From Nocardioides antri (GTDB taxonomy: Bacteria; Actinomycetota; Actinomycetes; Propionibacteriales; Nocardioidaceae), in contig NZ_VUJW01000003.1 in the NCBI RefSeq assembly GCF_008373765.1, forward strand, positions 62,001 to 126,000: a DNA stretch of 64,000 nt, written 5' to 3'. Positions 19,988-28,907 of the stretch are shown here, piece after piece. Each line of letters begins with the position of its first letter. Within the stretch, counting starts at the first letter, position 1. A program made the position numbers and the translations under genes. The notes beneath the pieces are model-generated. The model was given only the letters and a program-made list of their open reading frames with translations, was not told the DNA's origin and did no database searches.

Positions 19988-21151
19988 TCAGACCTGCCGG
20001 AACCAGGTCGACCGGAGGCCGAGGAGACTGCGGAAGTCGTCGCCGTCGACGGTGCGCACGTCGCGGCTGCCGACGACCCGGATCCTGAGCACGCGCCCGT
20101 TCCAGGCGCCGTGGCCGTCCCGTTGCCGGACCACCAGGCGCTGGAAGTCACCGACGGCCGGGAAGGCGGCCTCGATCTCGTTGTCGGTGACGGTCTCCCG
20201 CCACGGGTTCACCGGGTCCCACGGGTCCTGCTTCGCGACCTGGTAGGGCACCGGGCCGGCCACGGTCCAACCGCCGTTGCTGGAGGAGAACTGGGTGAAG
20301 GCCGGAGCGCCGTCGTAGGTGAGCACCACACCGCTGGTCGCGCGGACCGCGGCGTTCGAGGCCGGGTGCTCGGCGGACCTCCCGCCGTAGACCTGCGACT
20401 GGGTGGTGTCCCAGACGTCGAAGTACCCACGGTCGGTGAAGCGTCGCTCGTGCGCGGCGTACGTGCGCGCGGCGACGGCTTGGGCCCGGACCGCCTCGGG
20501 GTGCCACTCGGCCGGCACCTCCCGGGGTACGACGCCGCGGAGGTAGGCGTCGAGCGGGAGGATGTTGACGGTGTCGCGGTCCGCGCCGGAGATGGCCGAG
20601 CGCAGCACCCCGCGGTAGCGGACGCTGTCGTCCGGCGTGAACAGCTGGAGGGGCCTGCCGCCGGCGTCGAACTCGGCAGCGCCCGGAAGATCGCGAACGA
20701 CCTGCCACCGCCTGAGGAGGACCGAGACGCGGCTGTTGGCGCCGCCGTCGATCGGGGTGATCCGCCACCGTTTCGCCCCGTCCCGCTCCAGCGGGACGGC
20801 CTTGCCCGAGCCGACGCTCCGGACCGTCAGGCCCCGTCGTGCTCCGACGACCACGTCCGCGGTGGTGTCTGCCGTCAGGAGCACCCGGATCCTGCCTCCC
20901 GCAGACCCCTGCTCCGTGCCGGGGTAGTAGAACCGCAGGATCTGGGGGTAGGTCCGGTCGTGCTCCGCGGCGGCCCCCTGGGCGCCGTACTGCGACATCC
21001 CGCGACCGTGGCCGTAGCCGCGGCCCTCGAGGGTCACCGAGGCGGGCCCGGCGGCGACCGCCGCCGGCTCCGCGGGCGACGGCGCGGCGGGGAGTGTGAC
21101 GGCGGCCACGCAGAGCAGCGCGGCCAGGGCGCGGATCCGGGTCGAGGTCAT
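19988..21151 (-). CDS. SpoIID/LytB domain secreted protein
   Basis: A 387-residue protein with a signal peptide (about 30 residues), then the hallmark GRGYGHGRGMSQYGAQG and, from about residue 165, a SpoIID/LytB domain (NILPLDAYLRGVVPREVPAEW, AQAVAARTYA). SpoIID enzymes are lytic transglycosylases acting on denuded glycan in spore formers. In non-sporulating actinobacteria the family is linked to cell-wall remodelling, but the role is not set. The ATG at 21151 has a TAAGGT -10 box 6 bases upstream, so it is leaderless. It is divergent from valS across 92 bases. Confidence 0.88.
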   Translation of the reverse strand: MTSTRIRALAALLCVAAVTLPAAPSPAEPAAVAAGPASVTLEGRGYGHGRGMSQYGAQGAAAEHDRTYPQILRFYYPGTEQGSAGGRIRVLLTADTTADVVVGARRGLTVRSVGSGKAVPLERDGAKRWRITPIDGGANSRVSVLLRRWQVVRDLPGAAEFDAGGRPLQLFTPDDSVRYRGVLRSAISGADRDTVNILPLDAYLRGVVPREVPAEWHPEAVRAQAVAARTYAAHERRFTDRGYFDVWDTTQSQVYGGRSAEHPASNAAVRATSGVVLTYDGAPAFTQFSSSNGGWTVAGPVPYQVAKQDPWDPVNPWRETVTDNEIEAAFPAVGDFQRLVVRQRDGHGAWNGRVLRIRVVGSRDVRTVDGDDFRSLLGLRSTWFRQV

Positions 21152-21157
21152 CGGTCG

Positions 21158-21163
21158 ACCTTA
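21158..21163 (-). promoter_or_regulatory. -10 box of leaderless SpoIID-domain gene
   Basis: On the minus strand, TAAGGT ends 6 bases before the ATG at 21151. Confidence 0.45.
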
Positions 21164-21229
21164 ACGGCCGGGCGGTGACGAGGTTGTTCAGAACGGACAA
21201 CCCAATTCAGCGATAACCCTTGGGAACCC

Positions 21230-21235
21230 TAGGCT
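21230..21235 (+). promoter_or_regulatory. -10 box of valS
   Basis: TAGGCT lies 8 bases before the ATG at 21244. It supports this ATG over a TTG eight codons upstream. Confidence 0.45.
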
Positions 21236-21243
21236 TGTGGGTT

Positions 21244-23874
21244 ATGAGCGACATCCGAGAGCAGGACACCGACCCGACGCGCACCGACTCCGGTGCCGTC
21301 GCGGTACCGGACAAGCCTGCCCTCGAGGGCCTCGAGGCGCGGTGGTCGGAGCGGTGGAAGGCGGACGCGACGTACGCCTTCGACCGCAGCCGGGAGCGCG
21401 CCGAGGTCTACTCGATCGACACGCCGCCGCCGACCGTCAGCGGCAGCCTCCACGTCGGGCACGTCTTCTCCTACACCCACACCGACCTGATCGCCCGCTA
21501 CCAGCGGATGACCGGGAAGTCGGTCTTCTACCCGATGGGCTGGGACGACAACGGCCTTCCCACCGAGCGCCGCGTGCAGAACTACTTCGGCGTCCGGTGC
21601 GACCCGTCGCTGCCCTACGACCCCGACTTCACCGTGCCGGAGAAGCCGGACCCGAAGCGGCAGATCCCGATCAGCCGGCCGAACTTCGTCGCGCTGTGCG
21701 AGCGGCTCGTCGAGGAGGACGAGAAGGTCTTCGAGTCGCTGTGGCGCACCCTGGGCCTCTCCGTCGACTGGGACACGACCTACACGACGATCGGATCCCG
21801 CGCGCAGACGGTCAGCCAACGGGCGTTCCTCCGGAACCTGGCCCGCGGCGAGGCCTACCTCCAGGAGGCGCCGACCCTCTGGGACGTCACCTTCCAGACC
21901 GCCGTCGCGCAGGCCGAGCTCGAGGCCCGCGACTACGCCGGTCACTACCACCGGGTCGCCTACCACTCGACGACTGAGTCCCGACGGGCCATCTATGTCG
22001 AGACGACCCGCCCGGAGCTGATCGCCAGCGCGGTCGCGCTGATCGCCCACCCCGACGACGCGCGCTACCAGGACCTCATCGGCACCACGGTCACCTCACC
22101 GGTCTTCGGCGTGGAGATCCCCGTCCTCGCCCACCCCGCCGCCGAGATGGACAAGGGCGCCGGCATCGCGATGTGCTGCACCTTCGGCGACCTCACCGAC
22201 GTCCAGTGGTGGCGCGAGCTGCAGCTGCCGGTCCGCACGGTCATCGGTCGCGACGGGCGGTTCCACCGCGAGACCCCGGAGTGGCTCTCCGGCCCTGGGA
22301 ACGAGCAGGCGTCGGCGGCGTACGACGACCTGGCCGGGAAGACCGTCTTCTCCGCCCGCGAGGCGATGGTCGCCAAGCTGCGGGAGACCGGCGACCTCGT
22401 CGGTGACCCGACCCCGACGCAGCGGATGGCGAACTTCTACGAGAAGGGCGACAAGCCGCTCGAGATCGTCTCCACCCGCCAGTGGTACATCCGAAACGGG
22501 GGCCGCGACACCAAGCTCCGTGAGCAGATGCTCGCCCGCGGCGCCGAGATCGAGTGGCTGCCGCCGCACATGCGGCACCGCTACGACAACTGGGTGGGCG
22601 GCCTCAACGGCGACTGGCTGATCTCACGGCAGCGGTTCTTCGGCATCCCGTTCCCGGTCTGGTACCCCCTCGACGGCGAGGGCGAGCCCGACTACGCCCG
22701 GCTGCTGCTGCCCACCGAGGCCGACCTGCCGGTCGACCCGTCGACCGACGTCCCGAGCGGCTACACCGAGGACCAACGCGGCAAGCCCGGCGGCTTCATC
22801 GGCGACCCCGACGTCATGGACACCTGGGCGACGTCCTCGCTCACGCCCCACATCGCCGGCGGCTGGGTGGACGACGAGGACCTGTGGCAGCGGGTCTTCC
22901 CCATGGACCTCTGCACGCACGCCCACGACATCATCCGCACCTGGCTCTTCAGCCGGGTCGTCCGCGCCCACTTCGAGAACGACACCGCGCCGTGGTCGCA
23001 CGCGATGATCTCCGGCTTCATCGTCGACCCCGACCGCAAGAAGATGTCGAAGTCCAAGGGCAACGTCGTGGTGCCCAACGAGATCCTCGACAAGTACGGC
23101 GCCGACGCGGTCCGCTGGCGTGCCGCCATCGCCCGTCCCGGCCTGGACTCGCCGTTCGACGAGACCCAGATGAAGGTCGGCCGCCGGCTGGCCATGAAGG
23201 TCCTCAACGCCTCGAAGTTCGTGCTCGGCAGCGTCGGCGCGACCCGGTTCAGCCCGTCGCTCGTCGGCGAGCAGGTCGACGCCGCCCTCCTCGGTCGGCT
23301 CGCCACCGTCATCACCAAGGCGACCGACGCCTTCGACGCCTACGACTACACGACCGCGCTCGAGGTCACCGAGAAGTTCTTCTGGGAGTTCTGCGACGAC
23401 TACCTCGAGCTGGTCAAGGAGCGCGCCTACGCCGACGACGGCCACGCGTCGGAGTCGGCCAAGGCCACCCTGGCATTCGCCCTCCACGTCCAGCTGCGGC
23501 TGCTCGCGCCGTTCCTGCCCTACGTAACCGAGGAGGTCTGGTCCTGGTGGCAGGACGGCTCGGTCCACCGGGCCGCCTGGCCGACGGTCAACGAGCTCGG
23601 CTCCGCCGGCGCCGCCGACGGCACGGCGGTCGACGCGATCGCCGCGGCCCTCGCCGGCATCCGGGGCGCGAAGTCGCAGGCCAAGGTCTCCATGCGCACC
23701 GAGCTCACCCGGGTCGAGATCAGCGGACCGGAGCGTCTCGTCAAGCACGCCGAGACCGCCACCGCCGACCTCCGCGCCGCGGGCAAGGTGACCGGCGAGC
23801 TGGTCTTCACCATCGACGACGACCTCACGGAGCTCGCCGTCGAGGCCGAGGTCGCGGAGCAGCCCGCGAGCTGA
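21244..23874 (+). CDS. valS: Valyl-tRNA synthetase
   Basis: An 876-residue class I aminoacyl-tRNA synthetase that charges tRNA-Val. The HIGH-type motif is HVGH within [18 protein letters not shown] (about residue 74), and the KMSKS loop is intact ([15 protein letters not shown], about residue 600). The CP1 editing domain and anticodon-binding domain are present, and the length is as expected for this phylum. In mycobacteria, valS also lies near clpX/clpP/tig, so the synteny supports an actinobacterial core region. Confidence 0.97.
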   Translation: MSDIREQDTDPTRTDSGAVAVPDKPALEGLEARWSERWKADATYAFDRSRERAEVYSIDTPPPTVSGSLHVGHVFSYTHTDLIARYQRMTGKSVFYPMGWDDNGLPTERRVQNYFGVRCDPSLPYDPDFTVPEKPDPKRQIPISRPNFVALCERLVEEDEKVFESLWRTLGLSVDWDTTYTTIGSRAQTVSQRAFLRNLARGEAYLQEAPTLWDVTFQTAVAQAELEARDYAGHYHRVAYHSTTESRRAIYVETTRPELIASAVALIAHPDDARYQDLIGTTVTSPVFGVEIPVLAHPAAEMDKGAGIAMCCTFGDLTDVQWWRELQLPVRTVIGRDGRFHRETPEWLSGPGNEQASAAYDDLAGKTVFSAREAMVAKLRETGDLVGDPTPTQRMANFYEKGDKPLEIVSTRQWYIRNGGRDTKLREQMLARGAEIEWLPPHMRHRYDNWVGGLNGDWLISRQRFFGIPFPVWYPLDGEGEPDYARLLLPTEADLPVDPSTDVPSGYTEDQRGKPGGFIGDPDVMDTWATSSLTPHIAGGWVDDEDLWQRVFPMDLCTHAHDIIRTWLFSRVVRAHFENDTAPWSHAMISGFIVDPDRKKMSKSKGNVVVPNEILDKYGADAVRWRAAIARPGLDSPFDETQMKVGRRLAMKVLNASKFVLGSVGATRFSPSLVGEQVDAALLGRLATVITKATDAFDAYDYTTALEVTEKFFWEFCDDYLELVKERAYADDGHASESAKATLAFALHVQLRLLAPFLPYVTEEVWSWWQDGSVHRAAWPTVNELGSAGAADGTAVDAIAAALAGIRGAKSQAKVSMRTELTRVEISGPERLVKHAETATADLRAAGKVTGELVFTIDDDLTELAVEAEVAEQPAS

Positions 23875-23887
23875 TCGCGGCGCCGGC

Positions 23888-24412
23888 TCAGGGGACGCCC
23901 GGCAGCAGCCACCGACGGCCGGTGGCGCTGTCGACAAGAGCGGCGCGGTCGGCGTACACCTCTAGGGGGAGTACGTCGGTGATCGCTGTCGCGGTGAGCG
24001 CGAGCTGCTCGGCAGTCGCCCTGGTCGCGACCGAGACGTGCGGGAGCCAGTGGCCCGGACGGTAGTGCCGGTGCAGGTCCGCACCGGTCCTCTCGAGCGC
24101 TGCGACCACCCGCTCCTGGCGCGCCAGGACGGCGGCGTCGACCGCCGGCGCCAGCGCCACCCGGCCGCGGGGGAACAGGACGGCTCCCTGGCAGGAGGCG
24201 GTCACCGGGCCGCCGTCGGCCAGCGCCGCCAGGGCGTCCTGCACGCGCTCCAGGTCCCACTCGCGCAGCACGGCGTAGGACAGGTGGGGCAGGTGCCGCC
24301 CGTGGGTGTGGCTCGCGAGCGTCCCGACGCCCATGTCCTCGAGGCGGGTCCAGAGCTGCCGAACCAGCCGGTCGGTACGGGTGTCGAAGAGGAGGCAGAC
24401 CGCGAGTGCCAC
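23888..24412 (-). CDS. 2'-5' RNA ligase-like protein (2H phosphoesterase fold)
   Basis: A 174-residue protein with two H-x-S motifs spaced as in the 2H phosphoesterase/LigT family (HLS in HLPHLSYAV near residue 45, and HVS in LPHVSVAT near residue 125). Family members ligate or hydrolyse 2'-5' or cyclic phosphodiester bonds in RNA. The native substrate here is unknown. The GTG start at 24412 is 11 bases after the clpX stop, so it is probably the last gene of the clp transcript. It is convergent with valS. Confidence 0.78.
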   Translation of the reverse strand: MALAVCLLFDTRTDRLVRQLWTRLEDMGVGTLASHTHGRHLPHLSYAVLREWDLERVQDALAALADGGPVTASCQGAVLFPRGRVALAPAVDAAVLARQERVVAALERTGADLHRHYRPGHWLPHVSVATRATAEQLALTATAITDVLPLEVYADRAALVDSATGRRWLLPGVP

Positions 24413-24423
24413 GGCCTCGCGGC

Positions 24424-25701
24424 TCAGGCCGACTTCTTCTTCGTCTTCTCGCGGAGGACGAGGGTCGGCGGGACGTCGTTGTCGACGGTCTCGCGGGTGA
24501 CGATGACCTTCTCGACGTCGCCGCGGGAGGGGACGTCGTACATCACGTGGAGGAGGACCTCCTCGATGATGGCGCGGAGCCCACGGGCTCCGGTGCCGCG
24601 CTCCATCGCCTTCTCGGCGATGCCGTCGATCGCGTCGCTGGTGAACTCCAGGTCGACGCCGTCGAGCTCGAAGAGCTTGCGGTACTGCTTGACCAGCGCG
24701 TTGCGGGGCTCGGTGAGGATCTGGACCAGCGCCTCGCGGTCGAGCTTGGTCACGCTGGCGATCAGCGGGAGCCGGCCGATGAACTCGGGGATGAGGCCGA
24801 ACTTGGTGAGGTCCTCGGGCCGCACGAGGGACAACAGGTCGTCGGCGTCCCGCTCCACCTTGCCGCGCACGTCGGCGGTGAACCCGAGGGTCTTCTTGCC
24901 GACCCGCTGCTCGATGATGTGCTCGAGCCCGGCGAACGCCCCGCCCACGACGAACAGGATGTTCGTGGTGTCGATCTGGATGAACTCCTGGTGCGGGTGC
25001 TTGCGGCCGCCCTGCGGCGGCACCGAGGCGGTCGTGCCCTCGATGATCTTGAGCAGGGCCTGCTGGACGCCCTCGCCTGAGACGTCACGCGTGATCGAGG
25101 GGTTCTCCGCCTTGCGGGCGACCTTGTCGATCTCGTCGATGTAGATGATCCCGGTCTCGGCCTTCTTGACGTCGTAGTCGGCGGCCTGGATCAGCTTGAG
25201 AAGGATGTTCTCGACGTCCTCACCGACGTAGCCCGCCTCGGTGAGGGCCGTGGCGTCGGCGATCGCGAACGGGACGTTGAGCATCCGGGCCAGCGTCTGC
25301 GCGAGGTAGGTCTTGCCGCAGCCGGTCGGCCCGATGACCAGGATGTTGGACTTCGCGACCTCGACCAGCTCGTCCTTGCTGTGCTTGCCCGAGACGGGCT
25401 GGACGCCGGCCTGCACCCGCTTGTAGTGGTTGTAGACCGCGACGGCGAGCGACTTCTTCGCCTGCTCCTGCCCGATCACGTAGGAGTTGAGGAAGTCGAA
25501 GATCTCCTTCGGCTTCGGCAGCTCGTCGAGGCCGACCTCGGTGCCTTCGTTGAGCTCTTCCTCGATGATCTCGTTGCAGAGGTCGATGCACTCGTCGCAG
25601 ATGTAGACGCCGGGTCCCGCGATCAGCTTCTTGACCTGCTTCTGGCTCTTCCCGCAGAAAGAGCACTTGAGCAGGTCGCCTCCGTCACCGATGCGTGCCA
25701 C
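24424..25701 (-). CDS. clpX: ATP-dependent Clp protease ATP-binding subunit ClpX
   Basis: A 425-residue AAA+ unfoldase that feeds substrates to ClpP. The N-terminal zinc finger (CSFCGKSQ...CDECIDLC) recognises adaptors and substrates. Walker A is GPTGCGKT (about residue 124), and Walker B is IIYIDEIDK. The IGF-type loop that docks on ClpP is read as LGF. The GTG start at 25701 is set by GAGGAG 8 bases upstream. It follows clpP2 on the same strand after 102 bases that contain a GC-rich hairpin. Confidence 0.97.
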   Translation of the reverse strand: MARIGDGGDLLKCSFCGKSQKQVKKLIAGPGVYICDECIDLCNEIIEEELNEGTEVGLDELPKPKEIFDFLNSYVIGQEQAKKSLAVAVYNHYKRVQAGVQPVSGKHSKDELVEVAKSNILVIGPTGCGKTYLAQTLARMLNVPFAIADATALTEAGYVGEDVENILLKLIQAADYDVKKAETGIIYIDEIDKVARKAENPSITRDVSGEGVQQALLKIIEGTTASVPPQGGRKHPHQEFIQIDTTNILFVVGGAFAGLEHIIEQRVGKKTLGFTADVRGKVERDADDLLSLVRPEDLTKFGLIPEFIGRLPLIASVTKLDREALVQILTEPRNALVKQYRKLFELDGVDLEFTSDAIDGIAEKAMERGTGARGLRAIIEEVLLHVMYDVPSRGDVEKVIVTRETVDNDVPPTLVLREKTKKKSA

Positions 25702-25753
25702 GGGCGGTACTCCTCACAGTCATACGAACCTCCCCGACGGTACCCCGTGGCGC

Positions 25754-25770
25754 CCCCTCGCTGCGAGGGG
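25754..25770 (-). terminator. GC-rich hairpin between clpP2 and clpX
   Basis: CCCCTCG-CTG-CGAGGGG is a perfect 7-bp stem with a 3-base loop inside the 102-base clpP2-clpX gap. It has no U-tract. It could attenuate, pause or process the operon mRNA; the role is inferred. Confidence 0.4.
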
Positions 25771-25803
25771 ACACGTGGGGCGGGACGGGGTTGGTCACGG
25801 GGG

Positions 25804-26412
25804 TCAGGTGAGCGCGGGCGTGCCCTTGAGCGATTCGAGCACCGAGTCGATGAGACCGTACTCGATCGCCTGCTGCGCGGTGAGGATCTTGTCGCGCTCG
25901 ATGTCGCGGCTCACCTCCTCGACGGTCTTCTCGCTGTGGTCGCTGATCATCTTCTCGAGCAGCTCGCGCATGCGCAGGATCTCGTTGGCCTGGATCTCGA
26001 TGTCGGAGGTCTGGCCGAAGGTGCCCTCGGTGTAGGGCTGGTGGATGAGGATCCGGCTGTTGGGCAGCGCGAGCCGCTTGCCGCGGGTGCCGGCGGCGAG
26101 CAGGATCGCGGCCGCCGACGCCGCCTGGCCGATGCACACCGTCTGCACGTCCGGCTTGATGAACTGGATCGTGTCGTAGATGGCGGTGAGCGCCGTGAAG
26201 GAGCCGCCGGGGCTGTTGATGTAGATGCTGACGTCCTGGTCGGGGTTCATCGACTGGAGGCACAGCAGCTGGGCGATGACCGCGTTGGCGACGTCGTCGG
26301 AGATCGGCGTGCCGAGGTAGATGATCCGGTCCTCGAACAGCTTCGCGTAGGGGTCGATCCGCCGGAAGCCGTAGGACGTCCGCTCTTCCCACTGCGGGAT
26401 GTAGTAGTTCAT
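25804..26412 (-). CDS. clpP2: ATP-dependent Clp protease proteolytic subunit, ClpP2 type
   Basis: A 202-residue serine protease subunit. The visible catalytic parts are the Ser in GQAASAAAILLAAG (about residue 95) and the His in LIHQPYTEG (about residue 120), with Asp further on in DIERDKILT. Actinobacteria need two ClpP types that form mixed rings. This one opens with MNYYIPQWEERTSYG, the ClpP2-type N-terminus, which docks ClpX. The ATG at 26412 has AAGGA 9 bases upstream. It is 4 bases downstream of clpP1. Confidence 0.95.
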   Translation of the reverse strand: MNYYIPQWEERTSYGFRRIDPYAKLFEDRIIYLGTPISDDVANAVIAQLLCLQSMNPDQDVSIYINSPGGSFTALTAIYDTIQFIKPDVQTVCIGQAASAAAILLAAGTRGKRLALPNSRILIHQPYTEGTFGQTSDIEIQANEILRMRELLEKMISDHSEKTVEEVSRDIERDKILTAQQAIEYGLIDSVLESLKGTPALT

Positions 26413-26416
26413 CTGC

Positions 26417-27049
26417 TCAGTCCTTCTGTCGGGCCGGGCGGCCCTGGTCGGCGGCCTCACGGGCGCTGGCGATCACGTTGTCGACGAGGCCGTAGTCCTT
26501 CGCCTCGCTGGCCGTGAACCAGCGGTCGCGGTCGGCGTCCGTGGTCACCTGCTCGACGCTCTGGCCGGTGTGCTGCGAGATGAGCTCGAGCAGCACCTTC
26601 TTGATGTGCAGCGACTGCTGCGCCTGGATCTTGATGTCCGACGCCGACCCGCCCATGCCGGACGACGGCTGGTGCATCATGATCCGCGCGTGCGGGAGCG
26701 CGTAGCGCTTGCCCTTGGTGCCGGCGCACAGGAGGAACTGGCCCATCGACGCCGCCAGGCCCATCCCGACCGTCGCGACGTCGTTGGGGATGTAGTTCAT
26801 CGTGTCGTAGATCGCCATGCCCGCGTCCACCGAGCCACCCGGGCTGTTGATGTGGAGGAAGATGTCCGCCTCGGGGTCCTCCGCCGACAGCAGCAGCAGC
26901 TGGGCGCAGATCGCGTTGGCGTTCTGGTCGCGGACCTCGGAGCCGAGGAACACGATCCGCTCCTTGAGCAGCCGGCTGTAGATGTTGTCGTCGAGCAGGT
27001 TGAGCCCGGGCGAACCGTTCATCGCAGGGCCGCTGGGAATCTGAGTCAC
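26417..27049 (-). CDS. clpP1: ATP-dependent Clp protease proteolytic subunit, ClpP1 type
   Basis: A 210-residue partner of the adjacent ClpP2. Catalytic Ser lies in [11 protein letters not shown] (about residue 107), His in MMHQPSSG (about residue 132), and Asp in DADRDRWF. The substrate-aligning INSPGGSV loop is intact. The GTG at 27049 is chosen because a TAGTGT -10 box sits 6 bases before it; an in-frame ATG at 27022 has no signal. Together with ClpP2 and ClpX it forms an essential protease in this phylum. Confidence 0.94.
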   Translation of the reverse strand: MTQIPSGPAMNGSPGLNLLDDNIYSRLLKERIVFLGSEVRDQNANAICAQLLLLSAEDPEADIFLHINSPGGSVDAGMAIYDTMNYIPNDVATVGMGLAASMGQFLLCAGTKGKRYALPHARIMMHQPSSGMGGSASDIKIQAQQSLHIKKVLLELISQHTGQSVEQVTTDADRDRWFTASEAKDYGLVDNVIASAREAADQGRPARQKD

Positions 27050-27055
27050 GTGGCG

Positions 27056-27061
27056 ACACTA
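27056..27061 (-). promoter_or_regulatory. -10 box of leaderless clpP1-clpP2 transcript
   Basis: TAGTGT on the minus strand ends 6 bases before the GTG at 27049, with no Shine-Dalgarno. No obvious ClgR box (GTTCGC-type dyad) was recognised around it by eye. Confidence 0.45.
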
Positions 27062-27136
27062 GCCGCCCCACGACGCCGAACCACGCGATCTCGACCCCTG
27101 TTCGCCGACAGCGGAAGCGCAGGACGACCCGGCGCG

Positions 27137-27604
27137 TCAGGCCTCCGCGGCCGCCTTCAGCCCGGCCACCGTGCGGGCCATCCCCTGCTCCAGCTCGTCG
27201 GCGTGCTCGACGCTCCCGCCCAGGAACACGGGCGCGAACGCCCGGCTGAGGAGCGTCATCTTCGGCACCGGTCGCCGGTGGACCACCCGGGTGCCTCCCT
27301 CGTCCGGCTCGAGCTCCCAGATCCACTGGGCACCGCTGGACCTGGTGTCCCACACCAGTCGGCGCCCGTGCTCGACGGCCGCGACGACCGAGCGCGTCGG
27401 CCAGACGACGGCCTTGCGCCGGTTGATGCCGAGGTACCACTGGCCCGCCCGCAGCCCACCGGGCTTCATGGGCACCATCCGCACCATCTCCGGGCTCCAC
27501 TGCGCCATCCGGGAGAAGTCGGTCAGGAGCTCCCAGACCCGCTCCGGCGTCGCCGCCACCTTCGCCTCCGCGCGCAGCTCGCGGTCCGCACCTGCCTCAG
27601 TCAT
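27137..27604 (-). CDS. SRPBCC family protein (polyketide cyclase/START-like)
   Basis: A 155-residue START/Bet v1-like fold protein: an N-terminal beta-strand AEAKVAATPERVWELLTDFSRMAQWSPEM typical of SRPBCC, a central sheet, and a C-terminal helix. The fold binds hydrophobic ligands, but ligand and function are unknown. The start ATG at 27604 is chosen because the residues upstream (to 27670) are Arg-rich and unlike the family. It lies downstream of the lipase-like gene on the same strand after 53 bases. Confidence 0.75.
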   Translation of the reverse strand: MTEAGADRELRAEAKVAATPERVWELLTDFSRMAQWSPEMVRMVPMKPGGLRAGQWYLGINRRKAVVWPTRSVVAAVEHGRRLVWDTRSSGAQWIWELEPDEGGTRVVHRRPVPKMTLLSRAFAPVFLGGSVEHADELEQGMARTVAGLKAAAEA

Positions 27605-27657
27605 GCCCCGATGGTGGCAGACCTCACGGCGTCCCGCTCGGTCGATCCTGGATGGAC

Positions 27658-28848
27658 CTAGGCGAGCCACCGCAGCAGGGCCGCGAGCACCTCGGGGTGG
27701 TTGAGGACGCCGAAGTGGTCCGTGCGCCCGACGTGGAGGGTCTCGGCGTCGGGGAACATCTCGCTCCCCCGCCGGTCGCGGCCCACGGCCGAGCGCGGCC
27801 GCACCAGGTAGTCACCCACGACCGACCCCACGGGGTGGCGCGCTGACTGCGTGATCGTGGCCGCGACCAGCCGGTAGCGCGCCTCCTTGAGCGGCGGCAG
27901 CTCGTCGACGTACCCGTCGACCAGGTCGCGGACCCCCTCGGAGCGCTTGTCGAGGATCCGGCCGAAGGCCGAGGTCTCCGGCAGCAGGGCCAGCAGCCGG
28001 CTGCCGTGGCCGATCCCCCAGGCGATCGGCGCGCCGCGGTGGGGGGAGCAGAGCGTGACCACGTCGGTGACGCGGTCGGCCCACCCCCCGTCGGCCTGCC
28101 CCTCGAGCGCCAGCACGTTGAGGCCGGCCCGCATGATCAGCCCGCCCATGGAGTGACCCACCAGGGCGATCCGCTCGACCTCGACCGGCCACGACGCGAC
28201 CACGTCGCGCAGCAGCGCCGCCAGCGCGACGCCGTTCTCGCGGATCGGCAGCCCGGTGTTGGTGCGGAGGTAGACGGGAGTCCAGCCGCGGGTGGCCAGC
28301 GCCTCGCCGTACGTCGTGCCGGTGCGGTCGCGGTGGAAGCGCCAGTAGGACTCGTTCTCGCAGAGGCCGTGGAGGAACACGACCACCTTCCCGGTGGCGG
28401 CGGGGAACGCCGCAGCGAGGTCGGCAGGAGCGGCGTGGACGTCGCGGCCGCCGACCCGCACCGCCATCGGGATCGCGAGCTGCGGGCGGTCGCGGAGGAG
28501 CTCGTCGCCGATCAGGCCGTTGACGGCCGACGACACGAAGCGGCCGCGGGCACCGCCCTCGAGCCGGGGTCCCACGCCGGTCGCGGCCAGCCTGTCCAGC
28601 CCGGCACTGCTCTTGCGCAGCGCGAGCCCGAGCCCGCCGTAGACCGCTGATGCGACGCCGCGGTGGAGCGACTCGACCGGCGCCGCGGCCGACCCGAGGC
28701 CGAGCCCGAGCACGGCGTGCACCCGGCGGGAGATCGCCTCGTGGGTGTCGCGCGCGGAGCCGACCACCAGCTCGTCGGTGACGGCGGCGAGGAGCGAGAG
28801 CGCGTCGACGACGGTGGGGCCGGGTGCCGGCGAGGGCGCGGTGTCCAT
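27658..28848 (-). CDS. Alpha/beta hydrolase, lipase-like
   Basis: A 396-residue protein with an alpha/beta-hydrolase domain from about residue 160. VVFLHGLCENE is the oxyanion-hole region, and GHSMGG is the nucleophile elbow with Ser near 239. A PHRGAP segment and a late HFGVLNHPEV, with the catalytic His, are typical of triacylglycerol lipase/PGAP1-like enzymes. The N-terminal 150 residues are helical and not recognised. No signal peptide is visible. The ATG at 28848 is leaderless (-10 TAGGGT). It sits between clpP1 and tig, a place where mycobacteria carry lipP; orthology is not claimed. Confidence 0.8.
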   Translation of the reverse strand: MDTAPSPAPGPTVVDALSLLAAVTDELVVGSARDTHEAISRRVHAVLGLGLGSAAAPVESLHRGVASAVYGGLGLALRKSSAGLDRLAATGVGPRLEGGARGRFVSSAVNGLIGDELLRDRPQLAIPMAVRVGGRDVHAAPADLAAAFPAATGKVVVFLHGLCENESYWRFHRDRTGTTYGEALATRGWTPVYLRTNTGLPIRENGVALAALLRDVVASWPVEVERIALVGHSMGGLIMRAGLNVLALEGQADGGWADRVTDVVTLCSPHRGAPIAWGIGHGSRLLALLPETSAFGRILDKRSEGVRDLVDGYVDELPPLKEARYRLVAATITQSARHPVGSVVGDYLVRPRSAVGRDRRGSEMFPDAETLHVGRTDHFGVLNHPEVLAALLRWLA

Positions 28849-28855
28849 GAGCCGC

Positions 28856-28861
28856 ACCCTA
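28856..28861 (-). promoter_or_regulatory. -10 box of leaderless lipase-like gene
   Basis: TAGGGT on the minus strand ends 7 bases before the ATG at 28848. Confidence 0.45.
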
Positions 28862-28893
28862 GCGCCCCAGTGCACAGTCGTGCACTGAGGCGC
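28862..28893 (-). terminator. Strong hairpin after tig, probable terminator
   Basis: CAGTGCAC-AGTC-GTGCACTG (28868-28887) is a perfect 8-bp stem. After one mismatch it extends by a further 5 bp (GCGCC/GGCGC). It lies directly downstream of the tig stop and upstream of the next gene's promoter. There is no U-run, as is common for GC-rich actinobacterial terminators. Confidence 0.6.
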
Positions 28894-28907
28894 TCCCGGC
28901 GAGTCGC

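Noticed and set aside
24038-25144. A plus-strand frame across the 2'-5' ligase-like gene and clpX
   Set aside because: Antisense to two well supported genes; its Ser/Arg-rich translation matches no family.
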